The notes under the pieces were generated by a model. It saw nothing but the letters and a program-made list of their open reading frames with translations, was not told the origin of the DNA and ran no database searches. From NCBI RefSeq assembly GCF_040744945.1, contig NZ_CP160453.1, positions 8,060,001 to 8,124,000 of the forward strand: DNA of 64,000 nucleotides, written 5' to 3'. Positions within the stretch are counted from its first letter, which is position 1. Each line of letters begins with the position of its first letter. Made by a program: the position numbers and the translations under genes. This DNA comes from Saccharothrix sp. HUAS TT1 (GTDB lineage Bacteria > Actinomycetota > Actinomycetes > Mycobacteriales > Pseudonocardiaceae). Positions 1 to 8,649 of the stretch are shown here, one piece after another.

Positions 1-812
1 AGATCGTCGTCGCCGGGTCGAACTTCCACGGCCGCACCACCACGATCGTCTCGTTCTCCACCGACGACACCGCGCGCGGCGACTTCGGGCCGTTCACGCC
101 GGGGTTCAAGGTGGTCGGGTACGGGTCGCTGGACGCGCTGCGCGACGCGATCACCGAGCGGACCGCGGCGGTGCTGCTGGAGCCGATCCAGGGCGAGGCG
201 GGCGTGGTCGTGCCGCCCGCGGGCTACCTGGCGGGCGTGCGGGCGCTGTGCGACGAGCACGACGTGCTGCTGATCGCGGACGAGATCCAGTCCGGCCTGG
301 GCCGCACCGGCGACCTGCTGGCGCTGGACCACGAGGGCGTGCGGGCCGACCTGTACACGCTGGGCAAGGCGCTGGGCGGCGGCATCGTGCCGGTGTCGGC
401 GGTGGTCGGCAGCCACGCCGTGCTGGGCGTGCTGCGGCCCGGTGAGCACGGGTCGACGTTCGGCGGCAACCCGCTGGCGTGCGCGGTCGGCCGGGCCGTG
501 GTGCGGCTGCTGGCCACCGGCGAGTTCCAGCAGCGGTCCCGCGAGCTGGGCGCGCACCTGCACGCGCGGCTGGGCGAGCTGGTCGGGCACGGCGTGGCCG
601 AGGTGCGCGGGCGCGGGCTGTGGGCCGGCGTCGAGATCGCGCCCGGCGGACCGCGCGGGCGCGCCGCGTCGGAGGCGCTGGCCCGGCTCGGCGTGCTGTG
701 CAAGGAGACCCAGGACAGCACGCTGCGCGTCGCTCCCCCGCTCGTCATCACGCGGGAGGAGTTGGACCTGGGTGTCGACGCGATCAGCGAGGTGCTGACC
801 ACCCAGCGTTAA
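1..812 (+). CDS. rocD: Ornithine aminotransferase, 5'-truncated
   Basis: Class-III PLP-dependent aminotransferase that converts ornithine and 2-oxoglutarate to glutamate-semialdehyde and glutamate (arginine/ornithine catabolism, cytosolic). The reading frame is open to the left edge, with codons starting at base 3, so the N-terminal part is outside the window; about 269 residues remain. Visible are the substrate-loop region NFHGRTTTIVSFS, the cofactor motif DEIQSGLGRTG with the Asp that pairs with the PLP ring, and the Schiff-base lysine in TLGKALGGG (codon at 366-368). The sequence GDFGPFTPGF is typical of RocD rather than of ArgD. It stands alone here. The family call is firm; the exact substrate is inferred. 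Confidence 0.85.
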   Translation, partial: IVVAGSNFHGRTTTIVSFSTDDTARGDFGPFTPGFKVVGYGSLDALRDAITERTAAVLLEPIQGEAGVVVPPAGYLAGVRALCDEHDVLLIADEIQSGLGRTGDLLALDHEGVRADLYTLGKALGGGIVPVSAVVGSHAVLGVLRPGEHGSTFGGNPLACAVGRAVVRLLATGEFQQRSRELGAHLHARLGELVGHGVAEVRGRGLWAGVEIAPGGPRGRAASEALARLGVLCKETQDSTLRVAPPLVITREELDLGVDAISEVLTTQR

Positions 813-874
813 CGCAGGTCACGGACATGTGGAGGTAGGCGCATCCCCGCGGTCCGGCAGGCATCCTTACCGCT

Positions 875-2248
875 ATGGGTGAACGCAAGCGGGCCGTCGC
901 GGCCGTCGCGCTGGGACAGTGGGTGGACCCGGGGGAAGTCCTGGCGCGCGGCCGCGAGCTGCGGGCGACGGTCGGCCACGACGCGCACCGCGAGGTGGCG
1001 CTCGCACCGGACCGGCCGACCGTGGTCGAGTTCCTGAACGCCTCCAACGAGGGCCGACTGTCCGATTTGGTGCCTTTGCGCATCGGCCGGATGCTCGCCT
1101 CGCCGTTCGCGTTCTTCCGGGGCAGCGCCGGGCTGATGGCGGGTGACCTGGCCGCCGGCGCGCGCAGCGGGTTGGACGCCCAGCTGTGCGGTGACGCGCA
1201 CGCGGCGAACTTCGGCCTCTACGGCACGCCCGAGGGGTCGATCGTGATGGACGTCAACGACTTCGACGAGACGCTGCCCGGACCGTGGGAGTGGGACCTG
1301 AAGCGGCTGGCGACGTCGCTGGTGCTGGCGGGTCGCGAGGGCGGGGTGTCGGAGAAGGGCTGCCGCGACGCGGCGTCCGACGCGGTGCGCGCGTACCGGG
1401 GCGCGATGCGGCACCTGGCCGAGATCCCGTTCCTGGAGTCGTGGAGCGCGCTGGGCGACGAGTCGGCGCTGTCCAAGTCCAAGGCGGACGACCTGCTGGA
1501 GAACTTCACCAAGGCGGCGTCCAAGGCGCGCCGGAACACCAGCGCCAGGGTGGCGGCGAGGTGGACCAGGCGCGAGGGCGAGCACATCCGGTTCGTCCCG
1601 GACCCGCCGGTGCTGTCGCGGATATCGCCGGAGGTCGCGGAGTCCGTGGTGGACGCGCTTCCGTCCTATGTGGACACCCTGCGCGAGTCGCGGTACAACC
1701 TGATCATGCGCTACAGCGTGTCGGACGTGGCGTTCCGGGTGGTCGGCACCGGCAGCGTCGGGTGGCGCAACTACCTGGTGCTGCTGCACGGCAACGGCGA
1801 CGAGGCGCTGGTGCTGCAGGCGAAGGAGGCCCGGCCGTCGGCGCTGGCGCCGTTCCTCGGCACGCCGCCGGTGAAGCACGAGGGCAAGCGGATCGTGCAC
1901 GGCGCGCGGCTCGTGCAGGCCGAGACCGACATCCTGCTCGGGTGGACCACGATCGACGGGCGGCCCTACATCGTCCGGCAGTTCCGCAACCGCAAGGGCG
2001 AGATCGACGCGACCAGGCTGCGGCGGGACGCCCTGGACGACTACGGCCGGCTGGCGGGCGCGCTGCTGGCCAGGGCGCACAGCCGCTCGCTGGACCCCCG
2101 GCTGCTGGCGGGGTACTGCGCCGGCGGCGAGGAGCTGGACGGGGCCATCGCCCGGTACGCGCTGGACTACGCCGATCGGACCTGCGCCGACCACGAGCGG
2201 TTGGTCGCCGCGGTCCGGTCCGGCCGGCTGCCCGCCGAGGTCGGATGA
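875..2248 (+). CDS. DUF2252 family protein (kinase-like fold)
   Basis: A 457-residue cytosolic protein of the DUF2252 family, whose function is not established. It shows the family's two diagnostic blocks: CGDAHAANFG around residue 105 and DVNDFDET around residue 126. They resemble the catalytic loop (GDxHxxN) and metal-binding DFD of aminoglycoside-phosphotransferase-like kinases, so a phosphotransfer role is possible but is inference. Length is normal for the family. The ATG at 875 is used; the region before it (815-874) carries no clear Shine-Dalgarno sequence. Transcribed on its own, 55 nt before the next gene. Confidence 0.85.
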   Translation: MGERKRAVAAVALGQWVDPGEVLARGRELRATVGHDAHREVALAPDRPTVVEFLNASNEGRLSDLVPLRIGRMLASPFAFFRGSAGLMAGDLAAGARSGLDAQLCGDAHAANFGLYGTPEGSIVMDVNDFDETLPGPWEWDLKRLATSLVLAGREGGVSEKGCRDAASDAVRAYRGAMRHLAEIPFLESWSALGDESALSKSKADDLLENFTKAASKARRNTSARVAARWTRREGEHIRFVPDPPVLSRISPEVAESVVDALPSYVDTLRESRYNLIMRYSVSDVAFRVVGTGSVGWRNYLVLLHGNGDEALVLQAKEARPSALAPFLGTPPVKHEGKRIVHGARLVQAETDILLGWTTIDGRPYIVRQFRNRKGEIDATRLRRDALDDYGRLAGALLARAHSRSLDPRLLAGYCAGGEELDGAIARYALDYADRTCADHERLVAAVRSGRLPAEVG

Positions 2249-2290
2249 CCCGCCGGCCGCTCCTGGAGTGCCCGCGCGGCCTCGGGCCGC

Positions 2291-2296
2291 TAGGTT
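2291..2296 (+). promoter_or_regulatory. -10 element of a leaderless promoter
   Basis: TAGGTT lies exactly seven bases before the GTG at 2304 and there is no ribosome binding site, the usual arrangement for leaderless transcripts in actinobacteria. It supports the short start of the phosphatase gene. Confidence 0.55.
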
Positions 2297-2303
2297 TGCT
2301 GGA

Positions 2304-3008
2304 GTGGATTGGATCGGGCTGATCAGGCACGGCGAGAGCACCGGCAACGTGGCGCGCGAGGCCGCGGAGTCCGCCGGGGACGACGTCATCGACATCGCCG
2401 AACGGGACGCGGACGTGCCGCTGTCCCCCGAGGGCGAGCGGCAGGGGCGGGCGCTGGGGCGGTGGTTCGCCGAGATGCCCCGCGAGCAGTGGCCGGACCT
2501 GGTGGTCGCCTCGCCCTACCGGCGGGCCATCGACACCGCCGCGTTCGCCCTGCGCGGGCATCCCCGGATGCTGGTGGACGAGCGGCTGCGCGACCGCGAG
2601 CTGGGCGTGCTCGACCTGCTGACCACGCACGGCGTGGCGAACCGGTACCCGGACGAGCTGGTGCGCAAGCGCAGGCTGGGCAAGTTCTACTACCGGCCGC
2701 CGGGCGGCGAGTCGTGGGCCGACGTGCTGCTGCGGCTGCGGTCGCTGGTGCGCGACCTCGACGGGCGGCGCGTGCTGCTGTTCGCGCACGAGATCACGCC
2801 GTTCCTGCTGCGCTACCTGCTGGAGGGCCTGCCGGAGCGGGACATGCTGGCCTACGCGCACAACTCCACCGTCCCCAACGGCTCGCTGACGTCGTGGCGG
2901 CGCGAGGACGGCGGTTGGCTGCTGGAGCGGGAGTTCGAGAGCGACCACCTCGTCGAGCACGGCGCCGAACCCACGGAGAGCGAAGATGGCACCACGCACT
3001 CGGCCTGA
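2304..3008 (+). CDS. Histidine phosphatase family protein
   Basis: A 234-residue cytosolic phosphatase of the phosphoglycerate-mutase superfamily; substrate unknown. The phosphorylated His lies in the N-terminal RHGES motif (residues 8-12) and a second catalytic His is in LLFAHEITPF. I chose GTG 2304 over the upstream in-frame ATG at 2268 because the RHG motif is normally within the first dozen residues and because a -10-like TAGGTT sits seven bases upstream. The 3' end overlaps nnrD by 23 bases, so the two genes are translationally coupled. A role alongside metabolite repair is possible but not shown. Confidence 0.85.
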   Translation: MDWIGLIRHGESTGNVAREAAESAGDDVIDIAERDADVPLSPEGERQGRALGRWFAEMPREQWPDLVVASPYRRAIDTAAFALRGHPRMLVDERLRDRELGVLDLLTTHGVANRYPDELVRKRRLGKFYYRPPGGESWADVLLRLRSLVRDLDGRRVLLFAHEITPFLLRYLLEGLPERDMLAYAHNSTVPNGSLTSWRREDGGWLLEREFESDHLVEHGAEPTESEDGTTHSA

Positions 3009-3840
3009 GCCCGTCACGTCGGGCCTGCTGCGGGAGTGGCCGACCGGGCGCGCGGACGGCGGCGCGGTGCTCGTCGTCGGCGGTTCGCGGCGGGTGCCCG
3101 GGGCGGTGCTGCTCAGCGGCATCGCGGCGCTGCGCACGGGCGCGGTGACGTTGCAGCTGGCCGTGGCCGAGCGGCACGCGTCCGGGCTGGGGCTCGCGGT
3201 GCCGGAGGCGCTGGTGGTCGGGCTGCCGGAGACGGCGTCGGGCGCGGTGTCGCGGAAGGCGGCGGACGAGCTGGGGGACCTGGTCGGCGACGCCGCGGCG
3301 CTGGTCGTCGGGCCCGGCCTGACCGACCCGGACGAGACGGCGGCCCTGCTGGAGCGGCTGCTGCCCGCGTCGCGCGGTCCGGTGGTGCTCGACGCGTTCG
3401 CGCTGGGCGCGCTGGGCACGCACCCGGAGCTGGGCGAACCGGTGCGCGGCAGGCTGGTGGTCACGCCGAACGTGGTCGAGGCGGGGTACCTGCTCGGCGC
3501 GGAGGTCGAGGACCACGTGGACGCCGCGGTCGGGATCGCCGACAAGCACGGCGCGGTGGTGAACCTGATGGGCGTGACCGCCGCGCCCGACGGCCGGGTG
3601 TGGCAGGACGGCGCCGGGCACGTCGGGCTGTCCACCTCGGGCAGCGGGGACGTGCTGGCCGGGCTGGTCGGCGGCATGGTGGCGCGGCACCCGGACCTGG
3701 CCCAGGCCACCTGCTGGGCCGGGCACGTGCACGCGATGGCCGGTCAGCGGCTGGTGCCGCGCACCGGGCTGACCGGGATGCTGGCCCGCGAGCTGCTGGA
3801 CGAGGTGCCGCGGGTGCTGGTGGAGCTGCGGTCGAGCTAG
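2986..3840 (+). CDS. nnrD: ADP-dependent NAD(P)H-hydrate dehydratase
   Basis: Metabolite-repair enzyme that dehydrates damaged NAD(P)H hydrate back to NAD(P)H using ADP. The 284-residue protein is the ribokinase-like C-terminal (CARKD) domain only: the nucleotide-binding VVGGSRRVPGA near the start, NVVEAGYLLG in the middle, and the catalytic anion-hole motif GSGDVLAGLVGG near residue 220. The NnrE epimerase domain often fused in front is missing, so the epimerase must be encoded elsewhere. It starts inside the phosphatase gene. Its TAG stop overlaps the TAG stop of the convergent ctaA gene within one CTAG palindrome. Confidence 0.88.
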   Translation: MAPRTRPEPVTSGLLREWPTGRADGGAVLVVGGSRRVPGAVLLSGIAALRTGAVTLQLAVAERHASGLGLAVPEALVVGLPETASGAVSRKAADELGDLVGDAAALVVGPGLTDPDETAALLERLLPASRGPVVLDAFALGALGTHPELGEPVRGRLVVTPNVVEAGYLLGAEVEDHVDAAVGIADKHGAVVNLMGVTAAPDGRVWQDGAGHVGLSTSGSGDVLAGLVGGMVARHPDLAQATCWAGHVHAMAGQRLVPRTGLTGMLARELLDEVPRVLVELRSS

Positions 3841-4694
3841 ACCCGGAACGTCCGCACGACCAGGTGCGCCGTGGCCGCCACGACCAGCGCGGCGGTCACG
3901 ACGTGCGCCGCCACCAGCGGCACCGGCAGCGCCGTCACCTCCTGGACCGACCCGATGACGCCCTGAACCACCGACAGCGCCAGCAGGACGTGCGCGGCGC
4001 GGTCGCGCGACGAGAAGGCCACCCAGAGCTGCAGCGCGACCATGACCACGACGGCGACGGCGTGCAGCGAGGTCACCGCGGCCGGGTCGAAGCCGAACCG
4101 GCGCGCGTCCTCGTCGCCCGCGTGCGGACCGCTGCCGGTGACCAGGGCGCCCAGGACCATCACCGCGATCAGCGCGACCGGCAGCGCCGCGACCCCGAAC
4201 CGGACCCCCGGGTTCGCCGGGACGCGCGGCGCGGCGTCCGGTCGGCCGAGCAGGTCGACCAGCACGACGAGCGCGGCGACCAGCGCCATGCTGCTCAGGA
4301 AGTGCACCGCGACGACCTCGGGCGCGAGCTGCCGGCGCACGCTGAGCCCGCCGATCAGGCCCTGCGCGCCGACGCCGACCAGCACGGCGACGGCCAGCGG
4401 CAGCGCCTTCGGCGGGCGGTCCCGGTGCCGGGCCACCGCGACCACGAGGGCCAGGGTGATCAGCCCGACCAGGATGCCGAGCACCCGGTTGCCGAACTCG
4501 ACGACGCCGTGCCCGCCCAGCTCCGCGGTGGTGACGAACGAGTCGTCGGTGCACCTCGGCCACGTCGGGCAGCCGAGCCCCGAGCCGGTCAGCCGCACCA
4601 GCGCCCCGGTGAGCACGATCAGGACGTTGGCCACGAGCGCCGCGACGGCCGCCCCGCGGGCCGCCTGCCGGACGGGGAGGCGCACAGCGTTCAC
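3837..4694 (-). CDS. ctaA: COX15/CtaA family heme A synthase
   Basis: Integral membrane protein that converts heme O to heme A for the aa3-type cytochrome oxidase. About 285 residues with eight predicted membrane helices; the first helix is followed by LTGSGLGCPTWPRC, a hallmark of bacterial CtaA, and by VEFGNRVLG, the actinobacterial form of the first heme-ligand segment. Later segments VVAVHFLSSM and VTSLHAVAVV carry the conserved His residues. The GTG at 4694 is chosen because TACGCT is seven bases upstream (leaderless pattern); a second in-frame GTG at 4685 is possible. Convergent with nnrD. Confidence 0.9.
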   Translation of the reverse strand: MNAVRLPVRQAARGAAVAALVANVLIVLTGALVRLTGSGLGCPTWPRCTDDSFVTTAELGGHGVVEFGNRVLGILVGLITLALVVAVARHRDRPPKALPLAVAVLVGVGAQGLIGGLSVRRQLAPEVVAVHFLSSMALVAALVVLVDLLGRPDAAPRVPANPGVRFGVAALPVALIAVMVLGALVTGSGPHAGDEDARRFGFDPAAVTSLHAVAVVVMVALQLWVAFSSRDRAAHVLLALSVVQGVIGSVQEVTALPVPLVAAHVVTAALVVAATAHLVVRTFRV

Positions 4695-4701
4695 GTCCGG
4701 C

Positions 4702-4707
4702 AGCGTA
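4702..4707 (-). promoter_or_regulatory. -10 element of a leaderless promoter for ctaA
   Basis: On the minus strand TACGCT is followed by seven bases (GCCGGAC) and then the ctaA GTG. No Shine-Dalgarno sequence is present. It sits in the 20-base gap after the stop of the ABC-F gene. Confidence 0.55.
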
Positions 4708-4714
4708 GGGCTGC

Positions 4715-6352
4715 CTAGCGGGCGCGCTTCACCCGCGTCTCGTCCCAGACCGGCTCGTCCACCTCGACCACCTCGCCGTCGGAGCGGAACAGCAGGAACC
4801 GGTCGAAGCCGCGGGCGAACCACCGGTCGTGGGTGACCGCGACGACCGTGCCGGTGAAGCCCTCCAGCGCCGCCTGCAACGCCTCGGCCGAGTTCAGGTC
4901 GAGGTTGTCGGTCGGCTCGTCCAGCAGCAGCAACGTGGCGCCGGACAGCTCCAGCAGCAGCACCTGGAACCGCGCCTGCTGACCACCGGACAGCGTCTCG
5001 AACCGCTGGTCGCCCTGCTTGCCCAGGCCGTAGCGGCTCAGCACGGCCATCGCCGCGCCCCGGTCGAGCCCCTTGCGGCCGCCCTCGCCGTGCCACAGGA
5101 CGTCGACCAGCGTGCGGCCGATCCACTCCGGGTGCTGGTGGGTCTGCGCGAACAGGCCCGGCACGACGCGCGCGCCCAGCCGGCACACGCCGGTGTGCGC
5201 GACGTCGCCGCCGCCGAGCAGCCGCAGGAAGTGGCTCTTGCCCGAGCCGTTCGAGCCGAGCACGGCCACCCGGTCCTCGAAGAAGATCTCCGCGTCGAAC
5301 GGCTTCATCAGCCCGGTCAGTTCGAGGTCCTGGACGGTGATGGCCCGCACGCCGGTGCGACCGCCGCGCAGCCGCGGCGCCACCTTCTCGTCGGTCGGCA
5401 GCTCGGGCGGCGGCCCGGCCTCCTCGAACTTCTCCAGCTTGGCCCGCATCACCCGGTACTTCGCCGCCATCACCTCGCTGATCCGGGCCTGGATCTGCAG
5501 CGTGCGGACGAGCTCCTTGAGGTGGTCGTGCTCCTCGTTCCACCGGCGGTGCAGCTCGGCCAGGCGGTCGATGCGCGCGGCGCGGGCGGCGTGCCAGGTG
5601 CCGAACGAGCCGGCGTGCGTCCACGCCGAGTGCGCCTCCACCGTGACGACGTGCGTCGCGGCGACGTCGAGCAGTTCCCGGTCGTGGCTCACCAGCAGCA
5701 CGGCCTTGCCGGTCTCGCGCAGCCGCTCCTCCAGCCACCGCTTGCCCGGCACGTCGAGGTAGTTGTCCGGCTCGTCCAGCAGCAGCACCTGCTCCGGGCC
5801 GCGCAGCAGCGCCTCCAGCACCAGCCGCTTCTGCTCGCCGCCGGACAGCGTGCGCACCTCGCGGAACCGGGCCCGGTCGAACGGCACGCCCAGCGCCGCG
5901 ACCGTCACCGTGTCCCACAGCACCTCGGCGTCGTAGCCGCCGACCTCGCCCCACGCGGTGATCGCGTCGGCGTAGCGCATCTGGGTCGGCTCGTCGTCGG
6001 TCTCCATGAGCCGCAGCTCGACGGCGTCCAGCGCCTCGGCGGCCTCCCGCAGCGGCGCCGGTGACGCGGCCAGCAGCAGGTCGCGGACCGTGCTCCCGTC
6101 CCGGACGGAGCCGACGAACTGCGGCATCACGCCCAGGCCGCCCTGCACGCGCACGCTGCCCGCGGTCGGGGTCAGCTCGTTCGACAGGATTCGCAGCAGT
6201 GTCGTCTTGCCGACGCCGTTCGCGCCGACCAGGGCGACCACGCTGTTCGTGCCGACCTTGAACGACACGTCGCGGAACAGCTCGCGGCCGTCGGGCAGGC
6301 GGAAGGCGAGGCCGTTCGCGTCCAGGTATCCCACCCGCGCATGGTCGGGCAT
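4715..6352 (-). CDS. ABC-F family ATPase
   Basis: A soluble duplicated-ATPase protein of the ABC-F group (about 545 residues), which act on ribosomes in translation or antibiotic protection; no membrane domain is present. First nucleotide-binding domain: Walker A GANGVGKTTLL, signature LSGGEQKRLV, Walker B VLLLDEPDNYLDV. Second: GSNGSGKSHFL, LSGGQQARF, LLLLDEPTDNLDL. A charged linker of about 80 residues (KYRVMRAKLEKFEEAG) joins them. ATG 6352 is used; in-frame GTG codons at 6391 and 6334 are alternatives. Whether it confers resistance cannot be told from sequence. Confidence 0.88.
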   Translation of the reverse strand: MPDHARVGYLDANGLAFRLPDGRELFRDVSFKVGTNSVVALVGANGVGKTTLLRILSNELTPTAGSVRVQGGLGVMPQFVGSVRDGSTVRDLLLAASPAPLREAAEALDAVELRLMETDDEPTQMRYADAITAWGEVGGYDAEVLWDTVTVAALGVPFDRARFREVRTLSGGEQKRLVLEALLRGPEQVLLLDEPDNYLDVPGKRWLEERLRETGKAVLLVSHDRELLDVAATHVVTVEAHSAWTHAGSFGTWHAARAARIDRLAELHRRWNEEHDHLKELVRTLQIQARISEVMAAKYRVMRAKLEKFEEAGPPPELPTDEKVAPRLRGGRTGVRAITVQDLELTGLMKPFDAEIFFEDRVAVLGSNGSGKSHFLRLLGGGDVAHTGVCRLGARVVPGLFAQTHQHPEWIGRTLVDVLWHGEGGRKGLDRGAAMAVLSRYGLGKQGDQRFETLSGGQQARFQVLLLELSGATLLLLDEPTDNLDLNSAEALQAALEGFTGTVVAVTHDRWFARGFDRFLLFRSDGEVVEVDEPVWDETRVKRAR

Positions 6353-6463
6353 GGTCGGGTCCGGTGGCCAGCGGATTAGGTCCGGCGTCACTTCGTGATG
6401 GCGAAAGCGGACGTCCGCACGGCCCGCGTGGAACCTAGTGGCGCGGGCCGTCCAGGCGCGGGC

Positions 6464-6706
6464 TCAACGCCACGAGTAGCCGCGCATGAGCACCAGCAGC
6501 GCGCCGAAGCCCAAGGAGGCGAGTGCGGGGCCGAACGCCCCCAGGAACAGCAGCAGCACGCCGAGGCCCGCGAACGTGGCCACGAGCGCGTAGCTGAGCA
6601 GTGGGTGCCGGGGTTTCCCGGCGACGAGCGCCGAGGCCAAGCCCGGCTCCTCGTCCGCGAGTCTGGTCTCGATCTCACTGAGGGTGCGGCGTTCCGCTTC
6701 GCTCAT
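6464..6706 (-). CDS. DUF3040 membrane protein
   Basis: An 80-residue protein typical of actinobacteria. The N-terminal half (SEAERRTLSEIETRLADEEPG) is the conserved DUF3040 amphipathic segment; the C-terminal half has two membrane helices (YALVATFAGLGVLLLFLG and ALASLGFGALLVLM). Function unknown. The ATG at 6706 is preferred over the GTG directly before it. It lies alone between zapE and the ABC-F gene, all on the minus strand. Confidence 0.8.
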   Translation of the reverse strand: MSEAERRTLSEIETRLADEEPGLASALVAGKPRHPLLSYALVATFAGLGVLLLFLGAFGPALASLGFGALLVLMRGYSWR

Positions 6707-6731
6707 CACGGCGGATGGATACCCGGCGCCA

Positions 6732-6763
6732 AACCCGCAAAACCCAGCCTGAGCGGGGGTTTA
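6732..6763 (-). terminator. Probable terminator of zapE
   Basis: The inverted repeat AAACCC (6741-6746) / GGGTTT (6758-6763) has an 11-base loop, and on the minus strand it ends in a short T-run. It begins 11 bases after the zapE stop. Confidence 0.5.
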
Positions 6764-6773
6764 GCCGCCAAGA

Positions 6774-7784
6774 TCAGCGTGAGAGCGCGACGAGCCTGGA
6801 CACCGCCCGCAGGTACTTCTTGCGGTAGCCGCCGCGCAGCATCTCGGCGGTGAACAACTCCGACAGCGGCTCGCCGGACACCGCCACCGGGATGTCGCGG
6901 TCGTAGAGCCGGTCGCCGAGCGCGACCAGCCGCAGCGCCACCGCCTGGTCGGGCGCGGGCCGGACGTGGCGCAGGTGCACCGCGGTGACGCCGTCCAGCA
7001 GCCTGCCGTAGCCGGACGGGTGGATCCGGGCCAGCGCGGCGCACAGGTCGGCGAAGTCGTCCAGCGTGCCGCCCGGCGTGCCCCCCGCCCTGGTGACCAG
7101 GTCCTCGTCTGCCAGCGGCGGCGGCGCGTCGGGCAGGCCGCGGTGGCGGTAGTCCGGGCCGTCCACCCGGACCACGGTGAACTTCGCCGACATCGACTGG
7201 ATCTCGCGCAGGAAGTCCGCGGCGGCGAACCGGCCCTCGCCCAGCTTGTCCGGCAACGTGTTCGACGTCGCCGCGACCGCGACGCCCGCCGCGGTCAGCT
7301 CCTTGATCAGGCGGGTGACCAGCATCGTGTCGCCCGGGTCGTCCAGCTCGAACTCGTCGATGGCGAGCAGCTTGTGCGACGACAGCCGGCGCACGGTCTC
7401 GCCGAAGCCGAGCGCGCCGACGAGGTTGGTCAGCTCGACGAACGTGCCGTAGGACTTCGGGCCGGGCACGGCGTGCCAGGTCGAGGCCAGCAGGTGGGTC
7501 TTGCCGACGCCGAAGCCGCCGTCGAGGTAGAGGCCGGGCTTGGCGCCGTCCTGGCCGGACCGCTTGAACAGCCGGTCGAACACGCCCCGGCCGCCACCCT
7601 CGGACACCCGCTCGGCGAACTCGCGGCACGCCCGCACCGCCGCCGCCTGGCTCGGTTCGTCCGGGTTGGGCAGGTAGGTGTCGAAGCGGACCGCGTCGAA
7701 GCGCGGCGGCGGGACCATCGCGTCCACCAGCTCGGCCGGGTCGACGTGCGGTGTGCGGTCGGACAGGCGTGGCGGGGCGGACAT
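6774..7784 (-). CDS. zapE: Cell division protein ZapE (AFG1-like ATPase)
   Basis: A 336-residue AAA-type P-loop ATPase of the AFG1/ZapE family; in other bacteria it destabilises or remodels FtsZ polymers, a function I extend here by homology. Walker A is GGFGVGKT (residues 89-96), Walker B LLAIDEFELDD, and a sensor-like ATSNTLPDKLGEGRF follows. The ATG at 7784 opens MSAPPRLSDR. Divergent from the reductase gene with only 27 bases between the starts, so the two promoters overlap. Confidence 0.88.
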   Translation of the reverse strand: MSAPPRLSDRTPHVDPAELVDAMVPPPRFDAVRFDTYLPNPDEPSQAAAVRACREFAERVSEGGGRGVFDRLFKRSGQDGAKPGLYLDGGFGVGKTHLLASTWHAVPGPKSYGTFVELTNLVGALGFGETVRRLSSHKLLAIDEFELDDPGDTMLVTRLIKELTAAGVAVAATSNTLPDKLGEGRFAAADFLREIQSMSAKFTVVRVDGPDYRHRGLPDAPPPLADEDLVTRAGGTPGGTLDDFADLCAALARIHPSGYGRLLDGVTAVHLRHVRPAPDQAVALRLVALGDRLYDRDIPVAVSGEPLSELFTAEMLRGGYRKKYLRAVSRLVALSR

Positions 7785-7811
7785 GCCCGGATCGTAACGG
7801 CGTGCTGGGAT

Positions 7812-8597
7812 GTGCAGGTGCGGATGTTGTGGCCACCACGTGCCGGCGAGATCACCGACGACGAGCTGGAACAGCTCTACGACTACCCCGACGGGCTCGA
7901 CCGGCCGTGGGTGCAGGTGAACTTCGTGTCCAGCGTGGACGGTGCGGTGTCGGTGGCGGGCCGGTCCGCCGGGCTGGGCAACGAGGCCGACCGCAAGGTG
8001 TTCATGCTCGGCCGCGACCTGTGCGACGTGGTGCTCGTCGGCGCGGGCACGGCCCTGGTCGAGGGCTACCACGGGGTGAAGGCGGGCGAGGTCCGCGCGT
8101 CCCGGCGGGCCAGGCTGGGGCTCGCGCCCGTGCCGCCGATCGCCGTGGTCACCGGCCGGTGCTCGATCGAGCCCACGTCCACGCTGCTGACCAGCACGTC
8201 CGTGCCGCCGATCGTGCTGACCACGGCGGCGGCGCCGCGCGAGCGGCGGGACGCGCTGCTGGCGGCGGGCGCGGACGTGGTCGTCGTCGGCGAGGAGTCG
8301 GTGTCCATGGACCTGGCGCTGGCGGCGCTGGACGAGCGCGGGCTGCGCCGGGTCGACTGCGAGGGCGGGCCGCGGGTGCTCGGCGCGCTGATCGACGCGG
8401 ACCTGGTGGACGTGCTGTGCGTGACGTTCTCGCCGCTGCTCGCGGGTGGTGACGCCGGCCGGATCGCCACCGGCCCGCTGCCGCCCGCGCCCCGGTCGCT
8501 GGAGCTGCGGTCGGTGCTGCACCACGAGAGCGCCCTCCTGCTGCGGTACGGCAAGGTGACACCTGATCCGGTGACGCAAGCCACATCGCCGGCCTGA
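7812..8597 (+). CDS. RibD C-terminal-like pyrimidine reductase family protein
   Basis: A 261-residue protein with the dihydrofolate-reductase-like fold of the RibD C-terminal domain. Characteristic pieces are RPWVQVNFVSSVDGAVSVAG, LRDLCDVVLVGAGTALVEGY and the late DCEGGPRVLGALIDADLVD. It is likely an NAD(P)H-dependent reductase, but the deaminase half of RibD is missing, so a role in riboflavin synthesis should not be assumed. The start is uncertain: GTG 7812, GTG 7818 and ATG 7824 are in frame. Confidence 0.82.
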   Translation: MQVRMLWPPRAGEITDDELEQLYDYPDGLDRPWVQVNFVSSVDGAVSVAGRSAGLGNEADRKVFMLGRDLCDVVLVGAGTALVEGYHGVKAGEVRASRRARLGLAPVPPIAVVTGRCSIEPTSTLLTSTSVPPIVLTTAAAPRERRDALLAAGADVVVVGEESVSMDLALAALDERGLRRVDCEGGPRVLGALIDADLVDVLCVTFSPLLAGGDAGRIATGPLPPAPRSLELRSVLHHESALLLRYGKVTPDPVTQATSPA

Positions 8598-8649
8598 TCC
8601 GGATACGGTCCGCACCCGAGCGTGCACGCACCGATACGGAGGGACCGCC

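Noticed and set aside
4829..6064. 411-codon plus-strand open frame
   Set aside because: Antisense to the ABC-F gene, whose Walker and signature motifs are complete on the other strand.
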